Assembly (NCBI GenBank): GCA_032622095.1
Contig: CP136066.1
Coordinates: 57,314,609 to 57,378,608, forward strand
DNA from: Siphonodentalium dalli
Lineage: Eukaryota; Mollusca; Scaphopoda; Gadilida; Siphonodentaliidae
Direction of reading: 5' to 3'
Length of the DNA stretch: 64,000 bases
The notes under the pieces are model-generated. The model saw only the letters and a list, made by a program, of their open reading frames with translations, did not search any database and was not told the DNA's origin. The position numbers and the translations under genes are program-made. Positions 48,366-60,754 of this stretch are shown in pieces (position 1 is the first letter of the stretch; each line of letters opens with the position of its first letter).

Positions 48366-49549
48366 CAGGGTTGGGGCGATTACATGCCAATGTAATTACT
48401 TTTGATTTACATGATTACGATTACGATTACTGATTACATTTTTTTCAATGTAATCGATTACGATTACAATTACTTTAGTAAATGTAATCGATTACTTTTT
48501 GATTACATCTGATTACAATTGTTAGTTTCCAACCATTACGATCGCATATAAATAAATAATGAAATAATTCAAATTAACATTACAAATTTGATTGAATAAA
48601 GACATCACTGCATAACATGGAAACAAGAAACGACTGAAACTATAGATAGATGAAAGCAATAAAATAAACATATAAACTTTTTTACATTTACATGTATTGC
48701 AAAGGTTTCATCGTGAAGTTATGCACCAATTTATAGGGAATACATTATGTTTTATGTGTATTTATTTATGTAAATATATTTTAATATATTTTTAATTTTC
48801 TTACATGTATTCAAACTAACGGATAATATTTATGAAAATATCACCAGAAACAATTATAAATTATTTGCATGTTCTGCTAGATTCAATACCCAACATAATG
48901 AAGATAACACTAAAATTTATTTGATGATCATCCATTGTTAATCCTGATGAGGATTAAATGAGGCTTAACTCCATGAGTGCAGTAAATGACAAACCAGCTA
49001 ATTAGTTCTACCGATGTACATCACACCTGCTTTGTTCAGTTAATTAACCCTATTGTACCAGTGTGACTCTACATCCATTGTCTGCAGCAGTCCCAATTCA
49101 ATTTAATCATAATTGAAGTTGGCTAGCCTATTTATTCATATTGGAACATTTCATTGTCTGTATCACAAGTTTGTTGCCATTCATGTTGTATTCAACAATT
49201 GTGTGTTGTTATCTGTGTCCACTGCCAGAATATACATACACACTGTACCACTAACATAACACATGACATACTTGTACTAACTTTCTAATATGTTGTTTTT
49301 ATCTTTGCACACTCCACAGTATGATACTATGAGTATCCAATAGCCATCCATATGGATATTTTAAAGTAAAAGTAATCAAAAAGTAATCAAAATGTAATCA
49401 TGATTACAGGTACATTTGAAAGTAATCGATTACGATTACGATTACTTGTAGTCAAAGAAATGTCATGATTACTGATTACAGACGATTACTCCAAATTTTG
49501 TAATCGATTACTTTGATTACGATTACTGATTACGATTACCCCAACCCTG
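48366..49549. mobile_element. hAT-like MITE inserted in the Helitron, TSD ATGCACAA
   Basis: The 8-bp duplication ATGCACAA is at 48358-48365 and 49550-49557. Inverted ends are CAGGGTTGGGG and CCCCAACCCTG (11 bp perfect). Both subterminal regions are packed with GTAATCGATTAC and GATTACGATTAC words, a typical hAT binding-site arrangement. The 900-bp interior is non-coding. Removing it restores a continuous Helitron 5' region (GAATGCACAATAATGTTTGC). Confidence 0.92.
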
Positions 49550-49557
49550 ATGCACAA

Positions 49558-51293
49558 TAATGTTTGCAGTGTGATAACAATGGTCAAAATGCAGAAAATA
49601 CAATATAATAAATTTGGCAGTCTGTTTACACAATACACAAAGCAAGAATGAACAATGATCGAAGGCAGTCTGACTTTCAATAATGTAGGCAGTCTGATTC
49701 GTATTGGTCACAATACAAAATGATTGAAAGTATTATGAATGCACAATCATGTTTGCAGTCTGATAACAATGGTCAGAATGCAGAATTATCGAGTCCCTTG
49801 CGCTAATAGTGGCCCTCAGAAGGGCCGTTCAAATTATATGAACTTCGAGGGAACCGAGATAATACTAACAACTTCTGAAAAGATCGAAAATTTATGAAGA
49901 TAAATTTGCGTGGTACATTGCCCGACATCACTTACAATGATGGGCATTTAAAGTGAAGTTTAGATTCTCTCATGGTGGAATCTCGTCAGGGGCGACCAAT
50001 CTCGTCAGGGGCGACCAGCAGTTCACACCCGAACAAGGGAAGATATGCTTCTGATTAATACATTTTGCCATTTTGGCAGCGAAAAAAGCCGAAAATGACC
50101 TTATTCAAGCCATAAAATGACACAAACTGGATGAATGTTGAGGAAATGTCTGATAACAATGGTCAGAATGCAAAAATACAATAAAATTATTTTGGCAGTC
50201 TGTTTTCACAATACACAAAGTAAGAATGTAGGCAGTCTGATTTGTATGGTCAGAATGCCAAACAAATGTAGGCAGTCTGATTCGTATGGTCAGAATGCAA
50301 TGCAACGGCGCTCGGTAAACAAAACCTGGCCGTAGGAAAAGAATGCTATCGAGCGTCGGCAAACAAAACCAAGCAAACTGATAACAATGCAGTCTGCTAA
50401 CAATGGTCAGATGAATGCAATGCTATCGAATGAATGATAACAATGCCGTCTGATAAGATGAATGACAGTAAAGCACTGATCGAATTAATGGTCTGCTATC
50501 GAATGAATGCGACAAACGCACTGAACTAATGCATGACCGTCGGTGCTCGGTAAACAAACTGCCGATTGCAATAAAGAGCGTTTATCGTTAACAACTCCGT
50601 ATATGGTATAGATAAAGAGCATTGATGCCTTAACCCCCGAAGTGGCGTTTGCGGTGAATTTGATGATTGGGAGTGGATAATTATGCAATATAATGATTTT
50701 GGCAGTCTGATTGTCACAATACAAAATGATTCAAAGTATTATGAATGCAGAATAATGTTTGCATTCTGATAACAATGGTCAGAATGCAAAAATACAATAT
50801 CATTATTTTGACAGTCTGTTTTCACAATACACAAAGCAAGAAATGCACAATAATGTAGGCAGTCTGATTTGTATGGTCAGAATGCCAAAAACATGTAGGC
50901 AGTCTGATTCGTATGGCCAGAATGCAATGCAACAGCGCTCGGTAAACACAACCTGGCCGTAGGAAAAGAATGCCATCGAGCGTCGGCAAACAAAACCAAG
51001 CAAACTGATAACAATGCAGTCTGGTAACAATGGTCAGATGAATGCAATGCTATCGAATGAATGATAACAATGCGGTCTGATAAGATGAATGACAGTAAAG
51101 CACTGATCGAATTAATGGTCTGCTATCGAATGAATGACCAAACGCACTGAACTATTGCATGACCGTCGGTGCTCGGTAAACAAACTGCCGATTGCAATAA
51201 AGAGCGTTCGTCGTTAACAACACCGTATATGGTATAGATAAAGAGCGTTGATGCCTTAACCCCCGAAGTGCCTTTGCGGTGATTTGGGATTGG
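49558..51293. repeat. Helitron 5' non-coding region with GGCAGTCTGAT repeats and a 0.6-kb duplication
   Basis: Short units GGCAGTCTGATTCGTATGGT-CAGAATGC recur many times. A larger block is directly duplicated: 50151-50670 and 50767-51293, including GCGCTCGGTAAACAAA, CGAATGAATGATAACAATGC and CCTTAACCCCCGAAGTG. The segment sits between the Rep start and the Helitron 5' terminus, so it probably contains the promoter; no promoter motif was identified with confidence. Confidence 0.8.
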
Positions 51294-51466
51294 AGAACGG
51301 GTGCTCTGAGCTTCTCTAAACCGCGACCACGGTCGTGTCGGTGGGATTTGACACTTACATAGGAAGTTTGAGCTCAATCTTTACACGCGTTTTGGATTCT
51401 ACGAAGTACCCACACACATATATACACACATATATATATACGAAGTCTCAAAATATATAGTATAGA

Positions 51467-51610
51467 CTAGCAGGTTAGCCCGCCACCGGCGGCGTTCGTC
51501 AGAAACATGACATTTTTTAAATTATTAATTTTTGTTTTAAATGTTTTAATGATTGATTCGTCAATTGAACTGAATGGTCAGAATACAGAACTGAAAACGT
51601 GAGGAGACAC
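51467..51610 (-). mobile_element. Truncated Helitron 3' end fused to the satellite family
   Basis: Starts with the CTAGCAGGTTAG-family 3' end (CCGCC-ACC-GGCGG hairpin in plus orientation), runs through ATGATTGATTCGTCAATTGA and GAACTGAAAACGTGAGGAGA (as in the 3' tandem units of the autonomous element) and then switches at 51611 to GATGAGCCCGACGTTGTCCG of the other family. It is a chimeric element: 3' end of one family, body and 5' end of the other. Confidence 0.8.
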
Positions 51611-54600
51611 GATGAGCCCGACGTTGTCCGGGCTATTCAAAAATTCAAATTTCGAGTCAATAGCTCCACCCGTTTTCTGAGATCTGGTCTGCGCATGCAC
51701 GTAGCTGGCGTCGCACGGGCTCGGCGACCCGATAAAATTCGTATCCGGGGCAAGATACATTCACATAGCAAATTTCAAGTCGATAGCTCCACCCGTTTCC
51801 GAGATCTCGTCTGCGCATGCGCTGCATGGGCATCGCACGGGTTCGCCAATACGACAACGACGACCGCCTGGTCAAACTACACACAAGTACAACGTTTCAT
51901 CCCGGTCGGTCGAGAATCGTAGATTTGTATAAATGACAGACAAACATACAGACAAACAGAGGTCTTCAAAATATATATGAGACTAGCCGATGAGCCCGAC
52001 GTTGTCAAGGCTATTCAAAAACCAAATTTCAAGTCGATAGCTCCAACCGTTTCCGAGATCTGGTCTGCGCATGCGTGAAGCTGGCGTCGCACGGGCTCGG
52101 CGACCCGATAAAATTCGTATCCGGGGCAAGATACTTCACATACCAAATTTCAAGTCGATAGCTTCACCCGTTTCAGAGATATCGTCTGCCAATACGACAA
52201 CGACGACCGCCTGATCAAACTACACACACGTACCAAGTTTCGTCCAGATCGGTCAAGAATCGTAGATTTGTATAAATGACATACATACAGACAAACAGAC
52301 ATACAGACACACAGAGGTCTTCAAAATATATGAAACTAGCCGATGAGCCCGACGTTGTCCGGGCTATTCAAAAACCAACCGACGTTGTCCGGGCTATTCA
52401 AAAACCAAATTTCAAGTCGATAGCTCCACCCGTTTCCGAGATCTGGTCTGCGCATGCTCGAAGCTGGCGTCGCACGGCTCGGCGACCCGATAAAATTCGT
52501 ATCCGGGGCAAGATACGTTGTCCGGGCTATTAAAAATATAAATTTCAAGTCGATAGCTCCACCCGTTTCCGAGATCTGGTCTGCGCATGCGCGAAATTGG
52601 CGTCACACGGACTCGGCGACCCGATAAAATTCGTATCCGGGGCAAGATACATTCACATACCAATTTCAAGTCGATAGCTCCTCCTGTTTCCGAGATCTCG
52701 TCTGCGCATGCGATGCACGGGCGTCGCACGGGCTCGCCAACACGACCACGACGACCGCCTGGTCAAACTAAACACACGTATCAAGTTTCGTCCCGATCGG
52801 TCGAGAATCGTAGATTTGTATAAATGGCAGACAAACAGACAAACAAACAGAGGTCTTCAAAATATATTATAGACTAGCCGATGAGCCCGACGTTGTCCGG
52901 GCTATTCAAAAACCAAATTTCAAGTCAATAGCTCCACCCGTTTCCGAGATCTGGTCTGCGCATGTGCGAAGCTGTCGTCGCACGGGCTCGGCGACCCAAT
53001 AAAATTCGTATCCGGGGCAAGATACATTCACATACCAAATTTCAAGTCGATAGCTCCACCCGTTTCTGAGATCTGGTGTCGCACATGCGCGAAGCTGGCG
53101 TCGCACGGGCTCGGCGACCCGATACAATTCGTATCCGGGACAAGATACATTCACATAGCAAATTTCAAGTCGATAGCTCCACCCGTTTCCTAGATCTCGT
53201 CTGCGCATGCGCTACATGGGCGTCGCACGGGCTCGCCAATACGACAACGACGACCGCCTGGTCAAACTACACACACGTACAACGTTTCATCCCGATCGGT
53301 CGACAATCGTAGATTTGTATAAATGACAGACAAACATACAGACAAACAGAGGTCTTCAAAATATATATGAGACTAGCCGATGAGCCCGACGTTGTCGGGG
53401 CTATTCAAAAACCAAATTTCAAGTCGATAGCTCCAACCGTTTCCGAGATCTGGTCTGCGCATGCGCGAAGCTGGCGTCGCACGGGCTCGTCGACCCGATA
53501 AAATTCGTATCCGGGGCAAGATACTTCACATACCAAATTTCAAGTCGATAGCTCCACCCGTTTCCGAGATATCGTCTGCGCATGCGCTGCACGGGCGTCG
53601 CATTGGCTCGCCAATACGACAACGACGACCGCCTGATCAAACTACACACACGTACCAAGTTTCGTCCAGATCGGTCAAGAATCGTAGATTTGTATAAATG
53701 ACATACATACAGACAAACAGACATACAGACACACAGAGGTCTTCAAAATATATGAAACTAGCCGATGAGCCCGACGTTGTCCGGGCTATTCAAAAACCAA
53801 CCGACGTTGTCCGGGCTATTCAAAAACCAAATTTCAAGTCGATAGCTCCACCCGTTTCCGAGATCTGGTCTGCGCATGCGCGAAGCTGGCGTCGCACGGG
53901 CTCGGCGACCCGATAAAATTCGTATCCGGGGCAAGATACTTCACATACCAAATTTCAAGTCGATAGCTCCACCCGTTTCCGAGATCTGGTCTGCGCATGC
54001 GCGAAGCTGGCGTCGCACGGGCTCGGCGACCCGATAAAATTCGTGTCCGGGCTATTAAAAAACTAAATTTCAAGTCGATAGCTCCACCCGTTTCCGAGAT
54101 CTGGTCTGCGCATGCGCGAAGCTGGCGTCACACGGACTCGGCGACCAGATAAAATTCGTATCCGGGGCAAGATACATTCACATACCAATTTTCAAGTCGA
54201 TAGCTCCTCCCGTTTCCGAGATCTCGTCTGCGCATGCGATGCACGGGCGTCGCACGGGCTCGCCAACACGACAACGACGACCGCCTGGTCAAACTCAACA
54301 CACGTATCAAGTTTCGTCCCGAGCGGTCGAGAATCGTAGATTTGTATAAATGGCAGACAAACAGACAAACAAACAGAGGTCTTCAAAATATATTATAGAC
54401 TAGCCGATGAGCCCGACGTTGTCCGGGCTATTCAAAAACCAAATTTCAAGTCGATAGCTCCACCCGTTTCCGAGATCTCGTCTGCGCATGCGCTGCATGG
54501 GCATCGCACGGGTTCGCCAATACGACAACGACGACCGCCTGGTCAAACTACACACAAGTACAACGTTTCATCCCGGTCGGTCGAGAATCGTAGATTTGTA

Positions 54601-57600
54601 TAAATGACAGACAAACATACAGACAAACAGAGGTCTTCAAAATATATATGAGACTAGCCGATGAGCCCGACGTTGTCGGGGCTATTCAAAAACCAAATTT
54701 CAAGTCGATAGCTCCAACCGTTTCCGAGATCTGGTCTGCGCATGCGTGAAGCTGGCGTCGCACGGGCTCGGCGACCCGATAAAATTCGTATCCGGGGCAA
54801 GATACTTCACATACCAAATTTCAAGTCGATAGCTTCACCCGTTTCAGAGATATCGTCTGCCAATACGACAATGACGACCGCCTGATCAAACTACACACAC
54901 GTACCAAGTTTCGTCCAGATCGGTCAAGAATCGTAGATTTGTATAAATGACATACATACAGACAAACAGACATACAGACACACAGAGGTCTTCAAAATAT
55001 ATGAAACTAGCCGATGAGCCCGACGTTGTCCGGGCTATTCAAAAACCAACCGACGTTGTCCGGGCTATTCAAAAACCAAATTTCAAGTCGATAGCTCCAC
55101 CCGTTTCCGAGATCTGGTCTGCGCATGCTCGAAGCTGGCGTCGCACGGGCTCGGCGACCCGATAAAATTCGTATCCGGGGCAAGATACGTTGTCCGGGCT
55201 ATTAAAAATATAAATTTCAAGTCGATAGCTCCACCCGTTTCCTAGATCTGGTCTGCGCATGCGCGAAACTGGCGTCACACGGACTCGGCGACCCGATAAA
55301 ATTCGTATCCGGGGCAAGATACATTCACATACCAATTTCAAGTCGATAGCTCCTCCTGTTTCCGAGATCTCGTCTGCGCATGCGATGCACGGGCGTCGCA
55401 CGGGCTCGCCAACACGACCACGACGACCGCCTGGTCAAACTAAACACACGTATCAAGTTTCGTCCCGATCGGTCGAGAATCGTAGATTTGTATAAATGGC
55501 AGACAAACAGACAAACAAACAGAGGTCTTCAAAATATATTATAGACTAGCCGATGAGCCCGACGTTGTCCGGGCTATTCAAAAACCAAATTTCAAGTCAA
55601 TAGCTCCACCCGTTTCCGAGATCTGGTCTGCGCATGTGCGAAGCTGTCGTCGCACGGGCTCGGCGACCCAATAAAATTCGTATCCGGGGCAAGATACATT
55701 CACATACCAAATTTCAAGTCGATAGCTCCACCCGTTTCTGAGATCTGGTGTCGCACATGCGCGAAGCTGGCGTCGCACGGGCTCGGCGACCCGATACAAT
55801 TCGTATCCGGGACAAGATACATTCACATAGCAAATTTCAAGTCGATAGCTCCACCCGTTTCCTAGATCTCGTCTGCGCATGCGCTACATGGGCGTCGCAC
55901 GGGTCGCCAATACGACAACGACGACCGCCTGGTCAAACTACACACACGTACAACGTTTCATCCCGATCGGTCGACAATCGTAGATTTGTATAAATGACAG
56001 ACAAACATACAGACAAACAGAGGTCTTCAAAATATATATGAGACTAGCCGATGAGCCCGACGTTGTCGGGGCTATTCAAAAACCAAATTTCAAGTCGATA
56101 GCTCCAACCGTTTCCGAGATCTGGTCTGCGCATGCGCGAAGCTGGCGTCGCACGGGCTCGTCGACCCGATAAAATTCGTATCCGGGGCAAGATACTTCAC
56201 ATACCAAATTTCAAGTCGATAGCTCCACCCGTTTCCGAGATATCGTCTGCGCATGCGCTGCACGGGCGTCGCACTGGCTCGCCAATACGACAACGACGAC
56301 CGCCTGATCAAACTACACACACGTACCAAGTTTCGTCCAGATCGGTCAAGAATCGTAGATTTGTATAAATGACATACATACAGACAAACAGACATACAGA
56401 CACACAGAGGTCTTCAAAATATATGAAACTAGCCGATGAGCCCGACGTTGTCCGGGCTATTCAAAAACCAACCGACGTTGTCCGGGCTATTCAAAAACCA
56501 AATTTCAAGTCGATAGCTCCACCCGTTTCCGAGATCTGGTCTGCGCATGCGCGAAGCTGGCGTCGCACGGGCTCGGCGACCCGATAAAATTCGTATCCGG
56601 GGCAAGATACTTCACATACCAAATTTCAAGTCGATAGCTCCACCCGTTTCCGAGATCTGGTCTGCGCATGCGCGAAGCTGGCGTCGCACGGGCTCGGCGA
56701 CCCGATAAAATTCGTGTCCGGGCTATTAAAAAACTAAATTTCAAGTCGATAGCTCCACCCGTTTCCGAGATCTGGTCTGCGCATGCGCGAAGCTGGCGTC
56801 ACACGGACTCGGCGACCAGATAAAATTCGTATCCGGGGCAAGATACATTCACATACCAATTTTCAAGTCGATAGCTCCTCCCGTTTCCGAGATCTCGTCT
56901 GCGCATGCGATGCACGGGCGTCGCACGGGCTCGCCAACACGACAACGACGACCGCCTGGTCAAACTCAACACACGTATCAAGTTTCGTCCCGAGCGGTCG
57001 AGAATCGTAGATTTGTATAAATGGCAGACAAACAGACAAACAAACAGAGGTCTTCAAAATATATTATAGACTAGCCGATGAGCCCGACGTTGTCCGGGCT
57101 ATTCAAAAACCAAATTTCAAGTCGATAGCTCCACCCGTTTCCGAGATCTCGTCTGCGCATGCGCTGCATGGGCATCGCACGGGTTCGCCAATACGACAAC
57201 GACGACCGCCTGGTCAAACTACACACAAGTACAACGTTTCATCCCGGTCGGTCGAGAATCGTAGATTTGTATAAATGACAGACAAACATACAGACAAACA
57301 GAGGTCTTCAAAATATATATGAGACTAGCCGATGAGCCCGACGTTGTCGGGGCTATTCAAAAACCAAATTTCAAGTCGATAGCTCCAACCGTTTCCGAGA
57401 TCTGGTCTGCGCATGCGTGAAGCTGGCGTCGCACGGGCTCGGCGACCCGATAAAATTCGTATCCGGGGCAAGATACTTCACATACCAAATTTCAAGTCGA
57501 TAGCTTCACCCGTTTCAGAGATATCGTCTGCCAATACGACAATGACGACCGCCTGATCAAACTACACACACGTACCAAGTTTCGTCCAGATCGGTCAAGA

Positions 57601-60600
57601 ATCGTAGATTTGTATAAATGACATACATACAGACAAACAGACATACAGACACACAGAGGTCTTCAAAATATATGAAACTAGCCGATGAGCCCGACGTTGT
57701 CCGGGCTATTCAAAAACCAACCGACGTTGTCCGGGCTATTCAAAAACCAAATTTCAAGTCGATAGCTCCACCCGTTTCCGAGATCTGGTCTGCGCATGCT
57801 CGAAGCTGGCGTCGCACGGGCTCGGCGACCCGATAAAATTCGTATCCGGGGCAAGATACGTTGTCCGGCCTATTAAAAATATAAATTTCAAGTCGATAGC
57901 TCCACCCGTTTCCTAGATCTGGTCTGCGCATGCGCGAAACTGGCGTCACACGGACTCGGCGACCCGATAAAATTCGTATCCGGGGCAAGATACATTCACA
58001 TACCAATTTCAAGTCGATAGCTCCTCCTGTTTCCGAGATCTCGTCTGCGCATGCGATGCACGGGCGTCGCACGGGCTCGCCAACACGACCACGACGACCG
58101 CCTGGTCAAACTAAACACACGTATCAAGTTTCGTCCCGATCGGTCGAGAATCGTAGATTTGTATAAATGGCAGACAAACAGACAAACAAACAGAGGTCTT
58201 CAAAATATATTATAGACTAGCCGATGAGCCCGACGTTGTCCGGGCTATTCAAAAACCAAATTTCAAGTCAATAGCTCTACCCGTTTCCGAGATCTGGTCT
58301 GCGCATGTGCGAAGCTGTCGTCGCACGGGCTCGGCGACCCAATAAAATTCGTATCCGGGGCAAGATACATTCACATACCAAATTTCAAGTCGATAGCTCC
58401 ACCCGTTTCTGAGATCTGGTGTCGCACATGCGCGAAGCTGGCGTCGCACGGGCTCGGCGACCCGATACAATTCGTATCCGGGACAAGATACATTCACATA
58501 GCAAATTTCAAGTCGATAGCTCCACCCGTTTCCTAGATCTCGTCTGCGCATGCGCTACATGGGCGTCGCACGGGCTCGCCAATACGACAACGACGACCGC
58601 CTGGTCAAACTACACACACGTACAACGTTTCATCCCGATCGGTCGACAATCGTAGATTTGTATAAATGACAGACAAACATACAGACAAACAGAGGTCTTC
58701 AAAATATATATGAGACTAGCCGATGAGCCCGACGTTGTCGGGGCTATTCAAAAACCAAATTTCAAGTCGATAGCTCCAACCGTTTCCGAGATCTGGTCTG
58801 CGCATGCGCGAAGCTGGCGTCGCACGGGCTCGTCGACCCGATAAAATTCGTATCCGGGGCAAGATACTTCACATACCAAATTTCAAGTCGATAGCTCCAC
58901 CCGTTTCCGAGATATCGTCTGCGCATGCGCTGCACGGGCGTCGCACTGGCTCGCCAATACGACAACGACGACCGCCTGATCAAACTACACACACGTACCA
59001 AGTTTCGTCCAGATCGGTCAAGAATCGTAGATTTGTATAAATGACATACATACAGACAAACAGACATACAGACACACAGAGGTCTTCAAAATATATGAAA
59101 CTAGCCGATGAGCCCGACGTTGTCCGGGCTATTCAAAAACCAACCGACGTTGTCCGGGCTATTCAAAAACCAAATTTCAAGTCGATAGCTCCACCCGTTT
59201 CCGAGATCTGGTCTGCGCATGCGCGAAGCTGGCGTCGCACGGGCTCGGCGACCCGATAAAATTCGTATCCGGGGCAAGATACTTCACATACCAAATTTCA
59301 AGTCGATAGCTCCACCCGTTTCCGAGATCTGGTCTGCGCATGCGCGAAGCTGGCGTCGCACGGGCTCGGCGACCCGATAAAATTCGTGTCCGGGCTATTA
59401 AAAAACTAAATTTCAAGTCGATAGCTCCACCCGTTTCCGAGATCTGGTCTGCGCATGCGCGAAGCTGGCGTCACACGGACTCGGCGACCAGATAAAATTC
59501 GTATCCGGGGCAAGATACATTCACATACCAATTTTCAAGTCGATAGCTCCTCCCGTTTCCGAGATCTCGTCTGCGCATGCGATGCACGGGCGTCGCACGG
59601 GCTCGCCAACACGACAACGACGACCGCCTGGTCAAACTCAACACACGTATCAAGTTTCGTCCCGAGCGGTCGAGAATCGTAGATTTGTATAAATGGCAGA
59701 CAAACAGACAAACAAACAGAGGTCTTCAAAATATATTATAGACTAGCCGATGAGCCCGACGTTGTCCGGGCTATTCAAAAACCAAATTTCAAGTCAATAG
59801 CTCCACCCGTTTCCGAGATCTGGTCTGCGCATGCGCGAAGCTGGCGTCGCACGGGCTCGGCGACCCGATACAATTCGTATCCGGGGCAAGATACATTCAC
59901 ATAGCAAATTTCAAGTCGATAGCTCCACCCGTTTCCGCGATCTCGTCTGCGCATGCGCTGCACGGGCGTCGCACGGGGTCGCCAATACGATAACGACGAC
60001 CGCCTGGTCAAACTACACACACGTACCAAGTTTCGTCCCGATCGGTCGAGAATCGTAGATTTATATAAATGGCAGACAAACAGACAAACAAATAGAGGTC
60101 TTCAAAATATATTTTAGACTAGCCGATGAGCCCGACGTTGTCCGGGCTATTCAAAAACCAAATTTCAAGTCAATAGCTCCACCCGTTTCCGACATCTGGT
60201 CTGCGCATGCGCGAAGCTGGCGTCGCACGGGCTCGGCGACCCGATAAAATTCGTATCCGGGGCAAGATACATTCACATAGCAAATGTCATGTCGATAGCT
60301 CCACCAGTTTCCGAAATCTCGTCTGCGCATGCGCGAAGCTGGTGTCGCACAGGCTCGGCGACACGATAAAATTCGTATCCGGGGCAAGATACATTCACAT
60401 ACCAAATTTCAAATCGATAGCTCCACCCGTTTCCGAGATCTCGTCTGCGCATGTGCGAAGCTGGCGTCGCACGGGCTCGGCGATCCGATAAAATTCGTAT
60501 CCGGGGCAAGATACATTCACATAGCAAATTTCAAGTCGATAGCTCCACCCGTTTCCGAGATCTCTTCTGCGAATGCGCTGCACGGGCGCCGCACGGGCTC

Positions 60601-60754
60601 GCCAATACGACAAGGTCGACCGCCTGGTCAAACTACACACACGTACCAAGTTTCGTCCCGATCGGTCGAGAATCGTAGATTTGTATAAATGACAGACAAA
60701 CATACATACAGACAAACAGACAAATAGACAGAGGTCTTCAAAATATATATGAGA
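51611..60754 (-). mobile_element. Tandem non-autonomous Helitron array II
   Basis: CTAG starts of successive units: 51983, 52336, 52874, 53373, 53758, 54400, 54654, 55007, 55546, 56044, 56429, 57071, 57325, 57678, 58217, 58716, 59101, 59743, 60119. Each junction reads, on the minus strand, GGCTCATCGG-CTAG then T(C/T)T... of the next 5' end. Three 5' end subtypes alternate: TCTCATATATATTTTG, TCTATAATATATTTTG and TTTCATATATTTTG. Monomers are the 122-bp family. The last unit ends at 60754 next to a T (A on the minus strand), a proper Helitron insertion edge. Open frames of 60-110 codons on both strands are repeat by-products. Confidence 0.9.
51983..59742. repeat. 2,671-bp higher-order repeat, about 2.9 copies
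   Basis: Unit lengths follow the order 353, 538/539, 498/499, 385, 642, 254 bp and then repeat: 51983-54653, 54654-57324 and 57325-59742 (the third lacks the 254-bp unit, replaced by a 376-bp variant at 59743). Corresponding positions are offset by 2,671-2,672 bp and differ only at scattered bases and single-base indels (for example CACGGCTCGG at 52474 against CACGGGCTCGG at 55145). Confidence 0.92.

Larger units (their letters stand above)
41472..51466 (-). mobile_element. Complete-ended autonomous-type Helitron (coding region decayed)
   Basis: Read on the minus strand it starts TCTATACTATATATTTTG (51466) and ends with a CCGCC-AGT-GGCGG hairpin, CTAACCTG and CTAG (41472). These are textbook Helitron ends. 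Between them, in order: a duplicated non-coding 5' region (51290-49560) split by a hAT element, the Rep/helicase frame (48290-43568) and a 3' region of 250-bp tandem units (43385-41545). Length without the 1,184-bp hAT insert is about 8.8 kb. No endonuclease or OTU domain is seen, which with the CTAG end fits the canonical Helitron group, not the Helentron group. Confidence 0.9.

Noticed and set aside
51599-60715. Recurring frames such as SKTKFQVDS or RRDLGNGWSYRLEIW types
   Set aside because: Same repeat by-products in array II; identical frames recur at 2,671-bp spacing.
37070-60754. A CRISPR array (regular repeats with spacers)
   Set aside because: Units are long, variable, lack unique spacers and carry Helitron ends; the DNA is eukaryotic.
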